Below, piece after piece: positions 35,734 to 47,497 of a stretch of 64,000 nucleotides of DNA. The DNA comes from Cryptomeria japonica. Taxonomy: Eukaryota; Streptophyta; Pinopsida; Cupressales; Cupressaceae. The stretch spans positions 821,867,896 to 821,931,895 of the forward strand of contig NC_081414.1 of NCBI RefSeq assembly GCF_030272615.1. Direction: 5' to 3'. The position numbers and the translations under genes are program-made. Positions within the stretch are counted from its first letter, which is position 1, and the number at the start of each line of letters is the position of its first letter. A model generated the notes under the pieces. The model did no database searches and had not been told where the DNA came from. It saw only the letters and a list, made by a program, of their open reading frames with translations.

Positions 35734-38700
35734 GCACTTATGGACAATCTATTTGAACCTATGGGGTCATTTTGTCACTGCCTAAAAAATCTCATCTCTG
35801 TTTCGGGCAACTTGATTCCATTTTCTTGTGGTTAGATTTTTCTGTCGCATCAAAAACTGTCAAAAACTATTAGTGAGAGGTGGCAAAATAGTGCATCTTT
35901 CATTCTACTTGTCGTGGGAATGAACTATCAGTGTGAGCACATCAAGGTGTTTAGTTTTATGCTAGTTGTGCCCTTGTCTTGCTCCCCAAGGCATCTGATC
36001 ATTACGAGCCACCTCGTAGCGAGGTTTTCCCTTGAGCGCTCAAAGTGGAAAAAAACATCAAATTTTGACATCCCGTAACTCACAGACCGTGGCACTTATG
36101 GATGATCTATTTAAACCTATGGGGTCATGTTGTCGATTCCTAAAAAATCCTATCTTGGTTTTGGGCAACTCGATTCCATTTTCTTGTGGTGAGATTTTTT
36201 CTGTTGCATAAAAAATTGTTAGTGAGAGGTGACAAAATAGTGCATCTTTCATTTTGCTTGTTGTGGGAATGAACCATCAGTGTGAGTACATCCAGGTGGC
36301 TGGGTTTACACTAGGTGTTCCCTTGTCTCACTCCCAAGATGTCTGATCATTATGAGCCACCTCGTAGCGATGTTTTCCCTTGAGCGCTCAAAGCAAAAAA
36401 AATGGTCAAACTTTGACGTAGCATAAATCGCAGACCATGGAACCTATGGATGATCCATTTGAACCTATGGGGTCATGTTGTCACTACCTAAAAAATTCTA
36501 TCTCAATACTAGGCAAATTGATTCCATTTTCTTGTGGTGAGATTTTTTCTATCGCATCAAAAACCATCAAAAAATGTCAGTGAGAGGTGGCAAAATAGTG
36601 CATCTTTCATTCTGCTTGTCGTGGGAATGAACCATCAGTGTGAGCAAGTCTAGGTGGTTGGGTTTACACTAGGTGTGCCCTTGTCTCACTCCCCAAGATG
36701 TCTGATCATTACGAGCCACCTCGTAGCGACATTTTCCCTTGAGCGCTCAAAGTGGAAAAAATGGTCAAACTTTGACGTAGCGTAACTCAGAGACCATGGA
36801 ACATATGAATGATCCATTTGAACATATGGGGTCATTTTGTTGCTAGGTAAAAAATCCTATCTTGGTTTCAAGCAACTCGATTCCCTTTTGCTTGTGGTGA
36901 GATTTTTTCTGTCACATCAAAAACTGTCAAGAACTGTCAATGAGCGGTGGCAAAATAGTGCATCTCTTATTCTGCTTGTCATGGGAATGAACCATTAGTG
37001 CAAGTGCATCTAAGTGGCTAGGTTTACACTAGGTGTGCCCTTGTCTCACTCCCCAAGATGTCTGATTGTTATGAGCCACCTCGTAGCGATGTTTTCCCTA
37101 GAGCGCTCAAAGTGGAAAAAATGGTCAAACTTTGATGTAGTGTAACTCAGAGACTATGGCACTTATGGATGATCCATTTGAACATATGGGGTCATGTTTT
37201 TTCTGCCTAAAAAATCCTATCGTGGTTTTGGGCAGCTCGATTCTATTTTCTTGTGGTGATATTTTTTCTGCCGCATCAAAAATCATAAAAAACTGTTAAT
37301 GAGAGGTGGCAAAATAGTGCATCTTTCGTTCTGCTTGTCATGGGAATGAACTGTTAGCGCAAGCATGTCTAGGTGGCTGGATTTATGCTAGGTGTGCCCT
37401 TTTCTTAGTCCCCAAGATGTCCAATCATTACAAGCCACCTTGTAGAGATGTTTTCCCTTGAGCACTCAAAACAGAAAAAATGATCAAACTTTGACGTAGC
37501 ATAACTCAGAGACTATGGCACTTATGGATGATCCATTTGAACCTATGGCGTTGTGTTATCACTACCTACAAAATCCTATCTTAGTTTTGGGAAAATCCAT
37601 TCTGTTTTCTTGTGGTGATATTTTTTCTATCGCATCAACAACCGTCAGTGAGAGGTGGAAAAATAGTGCATCTTTCGTTCTACTTGTCCTGGGAATGAAC
37701 TATTAGTGCGAGCACATCCAGGTGTCTGGGTTTATGCTAGGTGTGCCCTTTTCTCACTCCCCAAGGCATTCGATCATTATAAGCCACCTTGTAGTGATGT
37801 TTTCCCTTGAGCACTCAAAGCGGAAAAAATGGTCAAACTTTGACATAGCATAACTCAAAGACCGTGGCACTTATGGACAATCCATTTTAACCTATGGGTT
37901 AATGTTATCTCTACCTACAAAATCCTATCTTGGTTTTGGGCAACTCAATTCCATTTTCTTATGGTGAGATTTTTTCTATCGCATCAAAAACTATCAGTGA
38001 CAGGTGGCAAAATAGTGTATCTTTTGTTCTTCTTGTCATGGGAACAAACCGTTAGTGTGAGCACATCTGGGTGGTTGGGTTTATGCTAGGTGCACCCCTG
38101 TCCTAGTCCCCAAGGTGTCTGATTGTTACAAGCCACCTCATAGCGATGTTTTCCCTTGAGCACTCAAAGCGAAAAAAATGGTCAAACTTTGATGTAGCAT
38201 AACTTGAAGACCGTGGCACTTATGGATGATATGTTTGAACCTATGGGGTCATGTTATCACTGCCTACAAAATCCTATCTCAGTTTTGGGCAACTTGATTC
38301 CATTTTCTTGTGGTGAGATTTTTTCTGTTGCATCAAAAATTATCAGTGAGAGGTGGCAAAATAGTGCATCTTTAGTTCTGCTTGTCATGGGAATGAACCG
38401 CCAGTGTGAGCGCATCTAGGTGGTTGGGTTTACACTAGGTGTGCCCTTGTCTTTCTCCCCAAGGCATATGATCATTACGAGCCACCTCATAGCAACGCTT
38501 TTGCTTGAGTGCTCAAAGCAGAAAAAATGGTCAAACTTTGACGTAGCATAACTCGGAGACCATGGCACTTATGTATGATCCGTTTGAACATATGGGGTCA
38601 TGTTGTCACTACCTACAAAATCCTATCTCAATTTTGGCCAACTCAATTCCATTTTCTTGTGGTGAGATTTTTTCTGTTGCATCAAAAACCATCAGTGAGG

Positions 38701-38985
38701 TGGCAAAATAGTGCATCTTTCGTTCTGCTTGTTGTGGGAACGAACTGTCAGCACGAATGTGTCTAGGTGGCTGAGTTTATGCTAGGTGTGCCCTTGTATC
38801 ACTCCCCAAGGCATTTGATCATTAGGAGCCACCTCGTAGCGACGTTTTCCCTTGAGTGCTCAAAGCGAAAAAAATGGTCAAACTTTGACGTAGCGTAACT
38901 CAGAGACCGTGGCACTTATGTATGATCCGTTTGAACCTATGGGGTCTTGTTGTCGCTGCCTACCAAAATCCTATCTCAGATTTAG
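35734..38985 (+). repeat. Satellite of about 350 bp, nine units, inside the transposon
   Basis: Units start at GCACTTATGGATGATC or its variants at 35734, 36092, 36440, 36799, 37159, 37518, 37867, 38216, 38565 and 38912 (last partial), so 347-360 bp each. Many units carry the perfect palindrome TTGAGCGCTCAA and the words AAACTTTGACGTAGC and GAGAGGTGGCAAAATAGTG. Short open frames of 63-71 codons recur in the units (e.g. 37515, 38204, 38575), but the period is not a multiple of three, so they are by-products. Confidence 0.95.
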
Positions 38986-39039
38986 ACTATTCCTACTAGC
39001 CCTTCAAATTGGGTAATTCAATAATAACCTAGTTATTTA

Positions 39040-39425
39040 TAATCAAATGGTACAAGTTTATTACAAATGTATTTATAATCAAATGGTACAAATTAGTGCT
39101 CTCAAAATTTGCAAATCAGCCCCATGGACACTTTCATATATAAAATTTGGCATCTTATATAAATGATCAAGCTCATTATTGTTTATATTTACAAAATTTT
39201 GCATCTAATTATGCAAATTACAACTCTTTGTTTTTTTATACAAAACTTAGCATCTAGATATGCACATTACAACTCATTGTTGTTTTTTTATACAAAATTT
39301 AGCATCTAGATATGCACATTACAACTCATTGATGTTTTTATATACAAAATTTGGCATCTACATATGCATATTATAGCTCATATTCATATTACAACTCATA
39401 TGCATGTAGATCACATCCAAAAAAA
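39040..39425. repeat. Short tandem repeat, about 60-bp unit
   Basis: Four to five copies of a unit with TACAAAATTTAGCATCTAGA then TATGCACATTACAACTCATT, diverging toward both edges. It lies between the 350-bp satellite and the 3' end of the transposase gene. Confidence 0.8.
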
Positions 39426-39514
39426 TGAAGTTACAACATTTCACAAAAGATATCTACAAAATTGTCAAAATTATTCTACCATATTTTAGAATTATTTTTC
39501 TAGATGGCCCAAAA

Positions 39515-42500
39515 TCAATCAAGTGAACCTTCTAGATCAACTCTAACCCTTAGTGTCTCAAATATTGCCTCATGGTCTGATTCACTAACTTTCCACAAAT
39601 CCTTGTTAAGAGGTCTACCATGATATTTAATCAAATGAAAATTTGTTGCAACAAGAAGGTTTGAGTAATGAAGAATATGTCTATGTGTCTCAAAGTCCTC
39701 AAACAACCAGGCATTAGAATTTTTGATAGGGTACCTGCATTTTATAGAAGGATAATTCCAAAATCAATACAATGACTGCTAAATAAATGAGTTTAAGAGG
39801 CCTCAATATAACTCGACACAACAACGGTACCTTCTAAGCCATGTCCCTGTCACAACAACGGATCCTATTAGGTACTCAATACCCTCTCCATCAACCACTG
39901 TAGAAGTCAATTTCATTTTGGCCTCAATACAATGACACAAAAAGTAATTTATTCCTTCTTCGTTGTTCTCATCCGCAATAATTGCATATACATGACCTGC
40001 ATTTAATAGAAGGATATAAGTTAACACCAAAATCAGCATAAGTTAATACTAATAAATTAAGCTGAAAACTGTAGCAAATTGAAATCCTTTACCTGGTTCA
40101 ACTATGTTTGATACATGGTCAAAATCCACTAATGCTTCAATCCGGTTCATTTGTAGTGCTCTAGGAAGTTGAAATGTATCTAGGGTTTGCAAAGGTCTAC
40201 AAGACCATTAGTCAACCCACTCTTTTGATTCACATTCATCCCACAAAAAATGCATACACGAAGAGTAAAAGCATGCAATATGTCTAGTATAAATAACTAG
40301 TGATGTTACATTTGAGCTTCTAAATGAATGCATGTCACTTTATCCAGTAAGTGTACAACAATCTAGATAGTTTTCAATGTTAGCTTCACTTATTAACCAA
40401 AAATATCTAGAAACCATAGACTTATCTGCATTACCTAGTCCCATCGTAGAGCTACACCATTGCACAATTGTTTTTGCAAATATTAACATTGCACCACCTT
40501 CATACTTCAATTCCTCTCTGGTAAGAGCTCTTTTCACACATGCTCCCACACCATCATGCTCTCCCTTTCCATGCCCTACCTTAATGAAATTCCAAAAATT
40601 TTGCACACCACTTGTGACATGCAACCTAGTCAACCAGTTGAACATCCTTGCATTCTTGAATTGTGCAGTGTAATTGTCTGACCATATTAAGTGTTGGTTG
40701 TATCTTATATCTCTTTCCCTTAAACTATCATAGAAGGATGTAAATCATTCTTTCACAAACTCTAAGGAATGAGTATGATCATCACTTATATAGAAGTGAT
40801 ATTCTTTTATAACCTTTCTGTCCTCCTCGGTGCTATCATGTGCATGCATGAATGCTATGTGTACAAAAATTGTAACTTATGTAGAGTGGTAATACATAGA
40901 TTGTACTTCATTTTGCGGCTTTAGTGTATAATTATTGGCAAAATCAATGACATAGATAATAGTGCCAAGGGGGAAAGTGTCCTTACACAACTTGAATTGC
41001 TCATCTAACCATCTAACTCTATGTGTGTGACCTATGTACTCATATACTAGTTTCTCTTCAAACATCTTCATAAAATCAGCTACACATATATCCCTTTTCA
41101 CTAACTCACACCTCTTTCATTCTTTTCCATCTTTAACACCATATGTTACTGACTTATATTTTCCAATAGAAACTAGTTCCTTACCAATTTCATGTGTGTT
41201 ATCCAGATGTAGGCATCTATGCAACTATTGCAAACTGCCACATGTAGGACAAAAACCTCTCAAACACATCATCTTATAATAAATGGACTTGTCATCTCAT
41301 CTACATAGTACACTTGAAATAAATTATCTTAGTGACTTAGGAGGTGCTTGTAGACCACATTCCTGCAAAACATCGTTAGTGTGCAAAGTACAACAGATAT
41401 AGTGATAAATATCATAATGCATGGAAAATTCAAAATGGACCCTACAACAACATGTAGTACGTGCATGATTAATCTTAACATAAAATGGTTTTGTCATCTC
41501 AAAAATCTTTGACTAATTTTAATCTGAGGAAAGCTTTGAAGAAACCTTTCATAAAATTGCGTTTGAGTTGTATCTAAATAGTGTTTTGGATGTGGCTCAC
41601 GATTACTAATTCCAATTCACCTTCTAACAAGATCTCTTTGGTTGGGTGAAACCCTTGTGTTGTCATACCAATATCTTTCAATTAATGCTCTTAGTGCATC
41701 AACAACAACCTTGTCCTTGCACAGGAGTCTACCCAATAATTCCCAAAGAGAATTATTGTTAGGATCCTTGATTTTCTCTCACCTCTCTAAGGCATAGTGT
41801 AATGTGGTTCTACTTATCCTTAATGACTTGCTTGTTTTTCTTATTAAACGAGATTTTTTCATTTCCTTTCCCATTATGGTTGATGTGAGGACACGACGAG
41901 TAACATTAGCATCTTTAGTGCTTGATTTTGAACCAATGGCTTGGTATGCATCAAAAACATTTCTCACAATGGTTCTTTCACTATTATATTCGGATGTTCT
42001 TAACCCCAAAATTTTCATTGTCTCTCTAAATTTCAGATTTTTAATCATTTCAACAACTAATTGGCATCTTCCACATTGATTTAAGTTTTCAAAATAGTTA
42101 TTCCAAATTCTTCTAACTATTCTTCTACAAGTTCTTTCAAAAAATTTATCATGCATTGGCTTCACAATATTTTCATCAATATCTATTAGGAACTTTGGTT
42201 TTCTACGAATTATTCTAAGAGGTGTTAAGATTGGTGCATGCTCTTCATTTTCATTAGGTGCATTATGTGCATTGATCACATCAAATTCAAATGGTATATC
42301 TTCTTCAATTTCATTAACATGTGCATTCACCGAATCATTTTCAAATGGTGTATGTTCATTGCATTCATTAGGTGCATTCATCATATGTATTTGAATTGGT
42401 GTATGTTGATCATTTTGATTTGGTGCATTAATCATATCAATTTCAATTATTGAATGTTCATCACTTTCATTAGGTTCATTAGATGACATACCTTCACATA

Positions 42501-42588
42501 ATCTTTTCATACACTCCCTTTGTCTTTCCTTTGCTGCCTCTCTTTGTTCATTTGTTCCTCTCTTATTCTTTCCCATTGTCCTAGACAT
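39515..42588 (-). pseudogene. DDE-type transposase gene, three exons, broken
   Basis: Start at 42588 (MSRTMGKNKRGTNEQREAAK). The N-terminal part (42588-41779) has repeated Asn/Glu-rich units and a basic helical region (RRIVRRIWNNYFENL, KSLRISRTTLHYALER). A Cys-rich part follows (HARTTCCCRVHFEFSMHYDI, CCTLHTNDVLQECGL). The catalytic domain reads IIYVIDFANNY, then IWSDNYTAQFKNARMF, then KVGHGKGEHDGVGACVKRAL, giving candidate acidic residues D, D, E. Two 96-bp introns (40092-39997 and 39830-39735) have GT..AG ends and keep the frame across GHVYAIIADE and TWLRR/YPIKN. Relatives with GHGKG motifs exist as uncharacterised eukaryotic transposases. A frameshift near 41500 and several stops inactivate this copy. 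Confidence 0.7.
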
Positions 42589-42639
42589 AACATCATGATG
42601 ACAATCCACAATCAAATAGAAAAAAAACAACAAATGATC

Positions 42640-43067
42640 GTCATTTTGTTATAATATAAAGTAAAAATAATAAAATAAATTTTAAAAAAACCAAAATACA
42701 AGACAAATAAATCATAATCAAAGCAAAAAAACAAAAAATGATCATGATTTTGTTATTATCTAAAGTAAAAATTATAAAATAACTTAAAAATCAATCATTC
42801 CAAAGCAAAAGTGACAAAAGAATATGAAAACTTGACTATTACTGTCCTAGAAAATCATGTGCAAAAGCAGTGGGGCCTTCAAACAACTTGCAATGCTAGG
42901 TTTCAGGCCATTGAGACTAAAATATATAAAGATTTTCTCATAACCCATATAGGTTATGGAAACCTTATATGTCAATGTTCACAATTTCTCATAACCCGTA
43001 TGGGTTATGTAGAACTAGAAGTTTTGGCCTTTGTTCTACATAACCCGTACGGGCTATGTAGAACTAG
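42640..43067. repeat. Subterminal palindrome cluster of the transposon
   Basis: Copies of CATAACCCGTAxGGGxTATG, themselves near-palindromic, occur at about 42941, 42993 and 43041, the last two followed by TAGAACTAG. Related words lie near the left end (CATAACCTGTGTGGGTT at 32094 and ACACGTACGGGTTT at 32177). Clustered subterminal repeats often bind transposase; that role here is inference. The rest of the stretch is AT-rich without genes. Confidence 0.6.
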
Positions 43068-43893
43068 GAAAAGGAGAGGGGGAGAGGAAGAGAGGGAGGG
43101 AGAGGGAGAGAGAGGGAGGGAGAGGAAGGGAAAAGGAGAGGGAGAGAGGGAGAGAGGGAGAGGAGGAGGGAGAGAGAGAGATTGGGGAAAGGATAGGGGG
43201 AGAGGGAGAGAGGGAGAGAAGGAGAGGGGGAGGGAGAAAGGGAGATTAGGGAAAGGAGAGGGGGAGAGGGAGAGGGAGAGAGAGGGAGAGAAGGAGATGG
43301 GGAGGGAGAGAGGGAGATTGGGGAAAGGAGAGGGGGAGGGAGAGAGGGAGATTGGGGAAAGGAGAGGGGGAGAGGGAGAGAGAGGCAGATTGGGAAAAGG
43401 AGAGATTGGGGAAAGGAGAGGGAGAGAGTGAGAGAAGGAGAGGGAAAGAGTGAGATTGGGAAAAGGAGAGGGGGAGGGAGAGAGAGAGATTGGGTAAAGG
43501 AGAGGGGGAGAGGGAGAGAGAGGGAGATTGGGAAAAGGAGAGATTGGGGAAAGGAGAGGGGGAGAGGCAGAGAGGGAGAGAAGGAGAGGGGGAGGGAGAG
43601 AGGGATACTGGGGAAAGGAGAGGGGGAGAGGGAGAGAGGGAGAGGGAGAGAGTGAGATTGGGAAAAGGAGAGGGGGAGAGGGAGAGGGAGATTGGTGAAA
43701 GGAGAAGGGGAGAGGGAGAGAGAGGAAGATTGGGAAAATGAGAGATTGGGGAAAGGAGAGGGGGAGAGGCAAAAAGAGAGAGGAGAGGGGGAGGGAGAGA
43801 GGGAGATTGGGGAAAGGAGAGGGGGAGAGGGAGAGAGGGAGAGGGAGAGAGAGAGATTGGGAAAAGGAGAGGGGGAGGGAGAGAGAGAGGGAG
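43068..43893 (+). repeat. Polypurine block of about 825 bp
   Basis: Almost pure G and A on the plus strand, made of GGGGAGAGGGAGAGA units and a recurring GATTGGGGAAAGGAGAG word. Pyrimidines occur mostly as the TT of that word. Long open frames on both strands (e.g. 43005-43772 minus, 42811-43431 plus) exist only because purine runs contain few stops. Confidence 0.95.
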
Positions 43894-44276
43894 TATTTTA
43901 TTTTTTATTATTTTGATGCAAGTTATGCCCAATGCACGAATAGGTACCAAATTTTCAGGATGCAGTCACTTCCAAAAATCATAAAAAAAAAAATACTCAA
44001 CAAAAACTGCTATGTTATATTTTTTTGAAAAAATCAAGAACAATTTTTCGTGCGTGAAAGTTTTGACCCTATTAATCTTATCCAATTTTAAAAAATATTA
44101 GTAGTTTAGAAACTAGATTTAGAGTACTACAATTATTATTGTTTTCTCAACTCCTAGTTTTGAGTGCATGACCTTCAAATAACTCTTTGAATTTCAGGTT
44201 TACCTATTTTCAGAAGAAAAAAAAAATGTGGCCACTTATACCCCCCTTTTTGTTCACCATCTTGGTGCACTTACCC
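43894..44276. repeat. Right end region and TIR of the 12.2-kb transposon
   Basis: The TIR proper is about the last 60 bp (GTGGCCACTT ... TGTTCACCATCTTGGTGCAC and then TTACCC). The remaining 300 bp is AT-rich without coding signal. Confidence 0.8.
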
Positions 44277-46073
44277 ACCCCTTAGTAGGACCTATTATGA
44301 CATAATAGGATCGATTATCACATAATAGGACCTATTATGTCATATAGGTCCTATAATGTCATAAGACCCCTTAAGACAACTTGTCATGTCATAATTGGTC
44401 CTATTATGTTATAAGACCCCTTAAGAGGACCTATTATAACACTATGCCCCTTAGTAGGACCTATTAAAGGGTATTATGTCATAAAAGGACCAATTATGAC
44501 ATAATAGGATCTATGATGATGTAATAGGTCCTATTGTGTCATCCTAGGTCCTATTATGACATCATAGGTCATACTATGTCATAAAACTGTCTAAGAGGAC
44601 CTATTATGACTTTATGCCCCTTACTACGACATGTTTAGGGGTATTATGTCATACTAGGACCTATTGCGATATAATAGAACCTATAATGTCATAATATGAC
44701 CTATTATGTCACAATAGGTCCCATTGTGATATAATAGGTCCTTTTATGACATAATACGACTTATTATGTCATAGTACGACCTATTATATCATAAGACCCC
44801 TTAAGAGGACCTATTATTACATAAGAACCTTTAGTAGGACCTATTATGACATATGTAGAGAAAGATAAGTTGGTTGGAAGAGAGAGATGGTACATTTAGA
44901 GAGAGTTGAGGGGTATTATGTCATAACAGGACCTATTGTGACATAATAGGACCTATAATGTCATAATATGATCTATTATATCATAATAGGTCCTATTGTG
45001 ACATAGTAGGTCCTATTGTGACATAATAGGTCCTGTTATGTCATAATAGGTCCTATTGTGACATAATATGACCTATTATGTCATAAGGACCCTTAAGATG
45101 ACCTATTATGACATTATACCTCTTACTATGACCTATTATGACATAAGACCCATTAGTAGGACCTATTATGACATAATAGGACTAATTATGACATAAGAGG
45201 ACCTATTATGTCATAATAGGACCTATTATGTCATAATAGGACCTATTATGTCATAATAGGTCCTATTATGTCATAAGACCCCTTAAGAGGACCTATTATG
45301 ACATTATACCCCTTAGTAGGACCTCTTAAAGGGTATTATGTCATAATAGGACTAATAATGACAAAATAGGATCTATGATGATGTAATAGGTCCTATTATG
45401 TCATCATAGTTCCTATTATGACAGCATAGGTCATATTATGTCATAAAACCCCTTAAGAGGACCTATTATGACTTTATACCCCTTACTAGGACTTGTTAAG
45501 GGGTATGATGTCATAATAGGACCTATTGCGACATAAGAGGACCTATAATGTCATAATATGACCTATTATGTCCTAATAGGTCCCATTGTGACATAATAGG
45601 TCCTATTATGACATAATACGACCTATTATGTCATAAGACCCCTTAAGAGGACCTATCATGACATTATACATCTTACAAGGACCTATTATGACACAAGACC
45701 CCTTAGTAGGACCTATTATGACATATGTAGAGAAAGATAAGTTGGTTGGGAGAGAGAGATGGTACTTTTAGAGAGAGTTAAGGGGTATTATGTCATAACC
45801 GGACCTATTGAGACATAATAGGACTTATAATATCATAATATGACCTATTATGTCATAATAAGTCACATTGTGACATAATAGGACCTATTGTGACTTATTA
45901 TGTCATAATAGGTCCTATTGTGACATAATACGACCTATTATGTCATAATAGTGTCTTATTATGTCATAAGACCCGTTAAGAGGACCTATTATGACATAAG
46001 ACCCCTTAGTAGGATCTATTATGACATAATAAGATCGATTATCACATAATAATAGGTCCTATAATGTCATAAG
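44277..46073. repeat. Palindromic satellite array, right part
   Basis: Continues the array of 31200-32033. A distinct 60-bp block containing TAGAGAAAGATAAGTTGG occurs at 44856 and again at 45726, so a higher-order unit of about 870 bp is superimposed on the short palindromic words. The array ends where the copia B LTR begins at 46074. Confidence 0.92.
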
Positions 46074-47111
46074 TGTTAGGTCCTGGAGACAACTAAGAGG
46101 GGCGGGTGAATCAGTTGTCTGATAAATTCAAACCAAAAACAACTTAACCAATTTAATACTTAATACTGGTAAACTAGTCTAATATGCCAGTAGATAGTTT
46201 TAACAGTTAATTGTAATACCAGTAAGATTCTGATGCATGAAACAAAAGGAACAAAGTCATCCACAACAAATAACACCAAAACTTGTACGTGGAAACCCTG
46301 TAAGGGGAAAACCATGGTGGGAAACCTTACGCACAATCAAATGATACTACTGCAGATAGTAAGTGTATACAAATGGGGTCTACACATGCAGGAAGGCCAA
46401 GCGCCTAGAGCTCACTGCTCAATGGGAGTCACACTAACTACAACTGGATGGTTAAATCCAATAAGAAAGTACCTCTTAAAATAGCACCTTCATATGCTAG
46501 ATTCAGTACCGATGTAGTTCTTATTGTCATCACAAAACCTAGCTTCACCTTCAAATGATGTCTGCATGTATAGCTCTTCTTAATCTCACATATACCTTAT
46601 TAGAATTCCTTTTGCATTCCACATCCGATCTTACAATTAAGATCTTACATTTATACAATAACCTAAGATCAATTTTAGTAGGTCAGCTCTACAAGATATT
46701 ACAATAAAACATTTTACAAACAAAACAATATCCAATGCAATAACTGATTGAACATGTCATCTTAATGCATTTACAACAATAATTAATCATCTTCAAAGCG
46801 TGCCATGCTGATCTGAAAAAGATAAACCTACCAGTGTATACCCTGGACCTATTTGCCGGTAATAGTAAATATGCAAATACAATTATTCCAATAGACCAAT
46901 CTTCAAGACAAGGTGTCCAAAAGATTTCTTCATCATAACCATGTGTTTTTCATGCCATTCCAAATGCCAGTGAACATTATATCCTACCAGTGTACCAGAT
47001 ATCAATGACTACGTGCTTGTCCGTGAATGTTGCTGATTCTCAAAAATGTTAGAGTTGATAGTGTTTAGTAGGTTTTGACATCAATGACAAAACCATACCA
47101 AAATACCAACA
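46074..47111 (-). repeat. 3' LTR of copia B
   Basis: Plus-strand ends TGTTAGGTCC and AATACCAACA. It contains the blocks shared with the other copia LTRs: GAGGGGCGGGTGAATCAG near 46097 and a GTGGAAACCC/GGGGAAAACC pair near 46290. The ORF at 46233-46484 is a shadow. Confidence 0.88.
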
Positions 47112-47127
47112 ATCTCCCCCTTTGGCA
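47112..47127 (-). other. Polypurine tract of copia B
   Basis: Minus strand TGCCAAAGGGGGAGAT abuts the LTR start TGTTGGTATT. Confidence 0.88.
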
Positions 47128-47497
47128 TTGATGGCAACACAAGATGGAAAAACCATCAAAGTGCCAAAATAGAAATGCCAAATACCAAAAACCAATAATT
47201 TCCCAAAAAAAGAAATTATAAGCAGAATTCAAATATGAAGTCTCTCCCTCTGAGAGTACCATGTGTCTTCCTTATGTTTTTCCTATGTTTTTCCATATCC
47301 AATCTCGCCCCCTTTGACATCAAATGCCAAAGTAAGAACATTTACAAAATACCAACCAATACAGTATATCAACAACTCCCCCTTAGAAGTAGCTTCCTCA
47401 TCAAAGACCCAAGTAAAAGATTTTCTATTGTTAATTCTGCTGGTTGATGACAATTATCAACTTCCTAAGTCTCTATCGGTGTGGGTATAACCCCAAG

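Larger units (their letters stand above)
32034..44276. mobile_element. 12.2-kb TIR DNA transposon with DDE transposase
   Basis: Left end AGGTAAGTGTACCAAGATGG and right end (reverse complement) GGGTAAGTGCACCAAGATGG match at 18 of 20 positions and continue TGAACA. Both sides carry ACCC (32030-32033 and 44277-44280). The satellite consensus CATAAGACCCCTTAGTAGG reads through when the element and one ACCC are removed. Inside are a plus-strand multi-exon gene, a 350-bp satellite, a convergent minus-strand transposase gene, subterminal palindromes and a long polypurine block. A 4-bp duplication is known for the Sola superfamilies among others. I cannot assign a family from memory. Confidence 0.85.

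Noticed and set aside
37515-38766. Repeated 63-71 codon ORFs as a possible duplicated exon
   Set aside because: The unit length is not a multiple of three and varies by about 10 bp, and stops interrupt other units, so coding selection is unlikely.
35734-38985. CRISPR-like regular repeat
   Set aside because: Units are about 350 bp with no short repeat and unique spacer pattern; this is a tandem satellite in a plant transposon.
42811-43950. Several long ORFs of 70-255 codons on both strands
   Set aside because: They come from the polypurine/polypyrimidine block, where stops are rare. Arg/Glu/Gly or Ser/Pro/Leu monotony shows no protein.
32034-44276. CACTA or MULE assignment of the 12.2-kb element
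   Set aside because: The ends do not begin CACTA/CACTG and the duplication is 4 bp, not 3 or 8-10 bp. The transposase motifs are also unlike those families.
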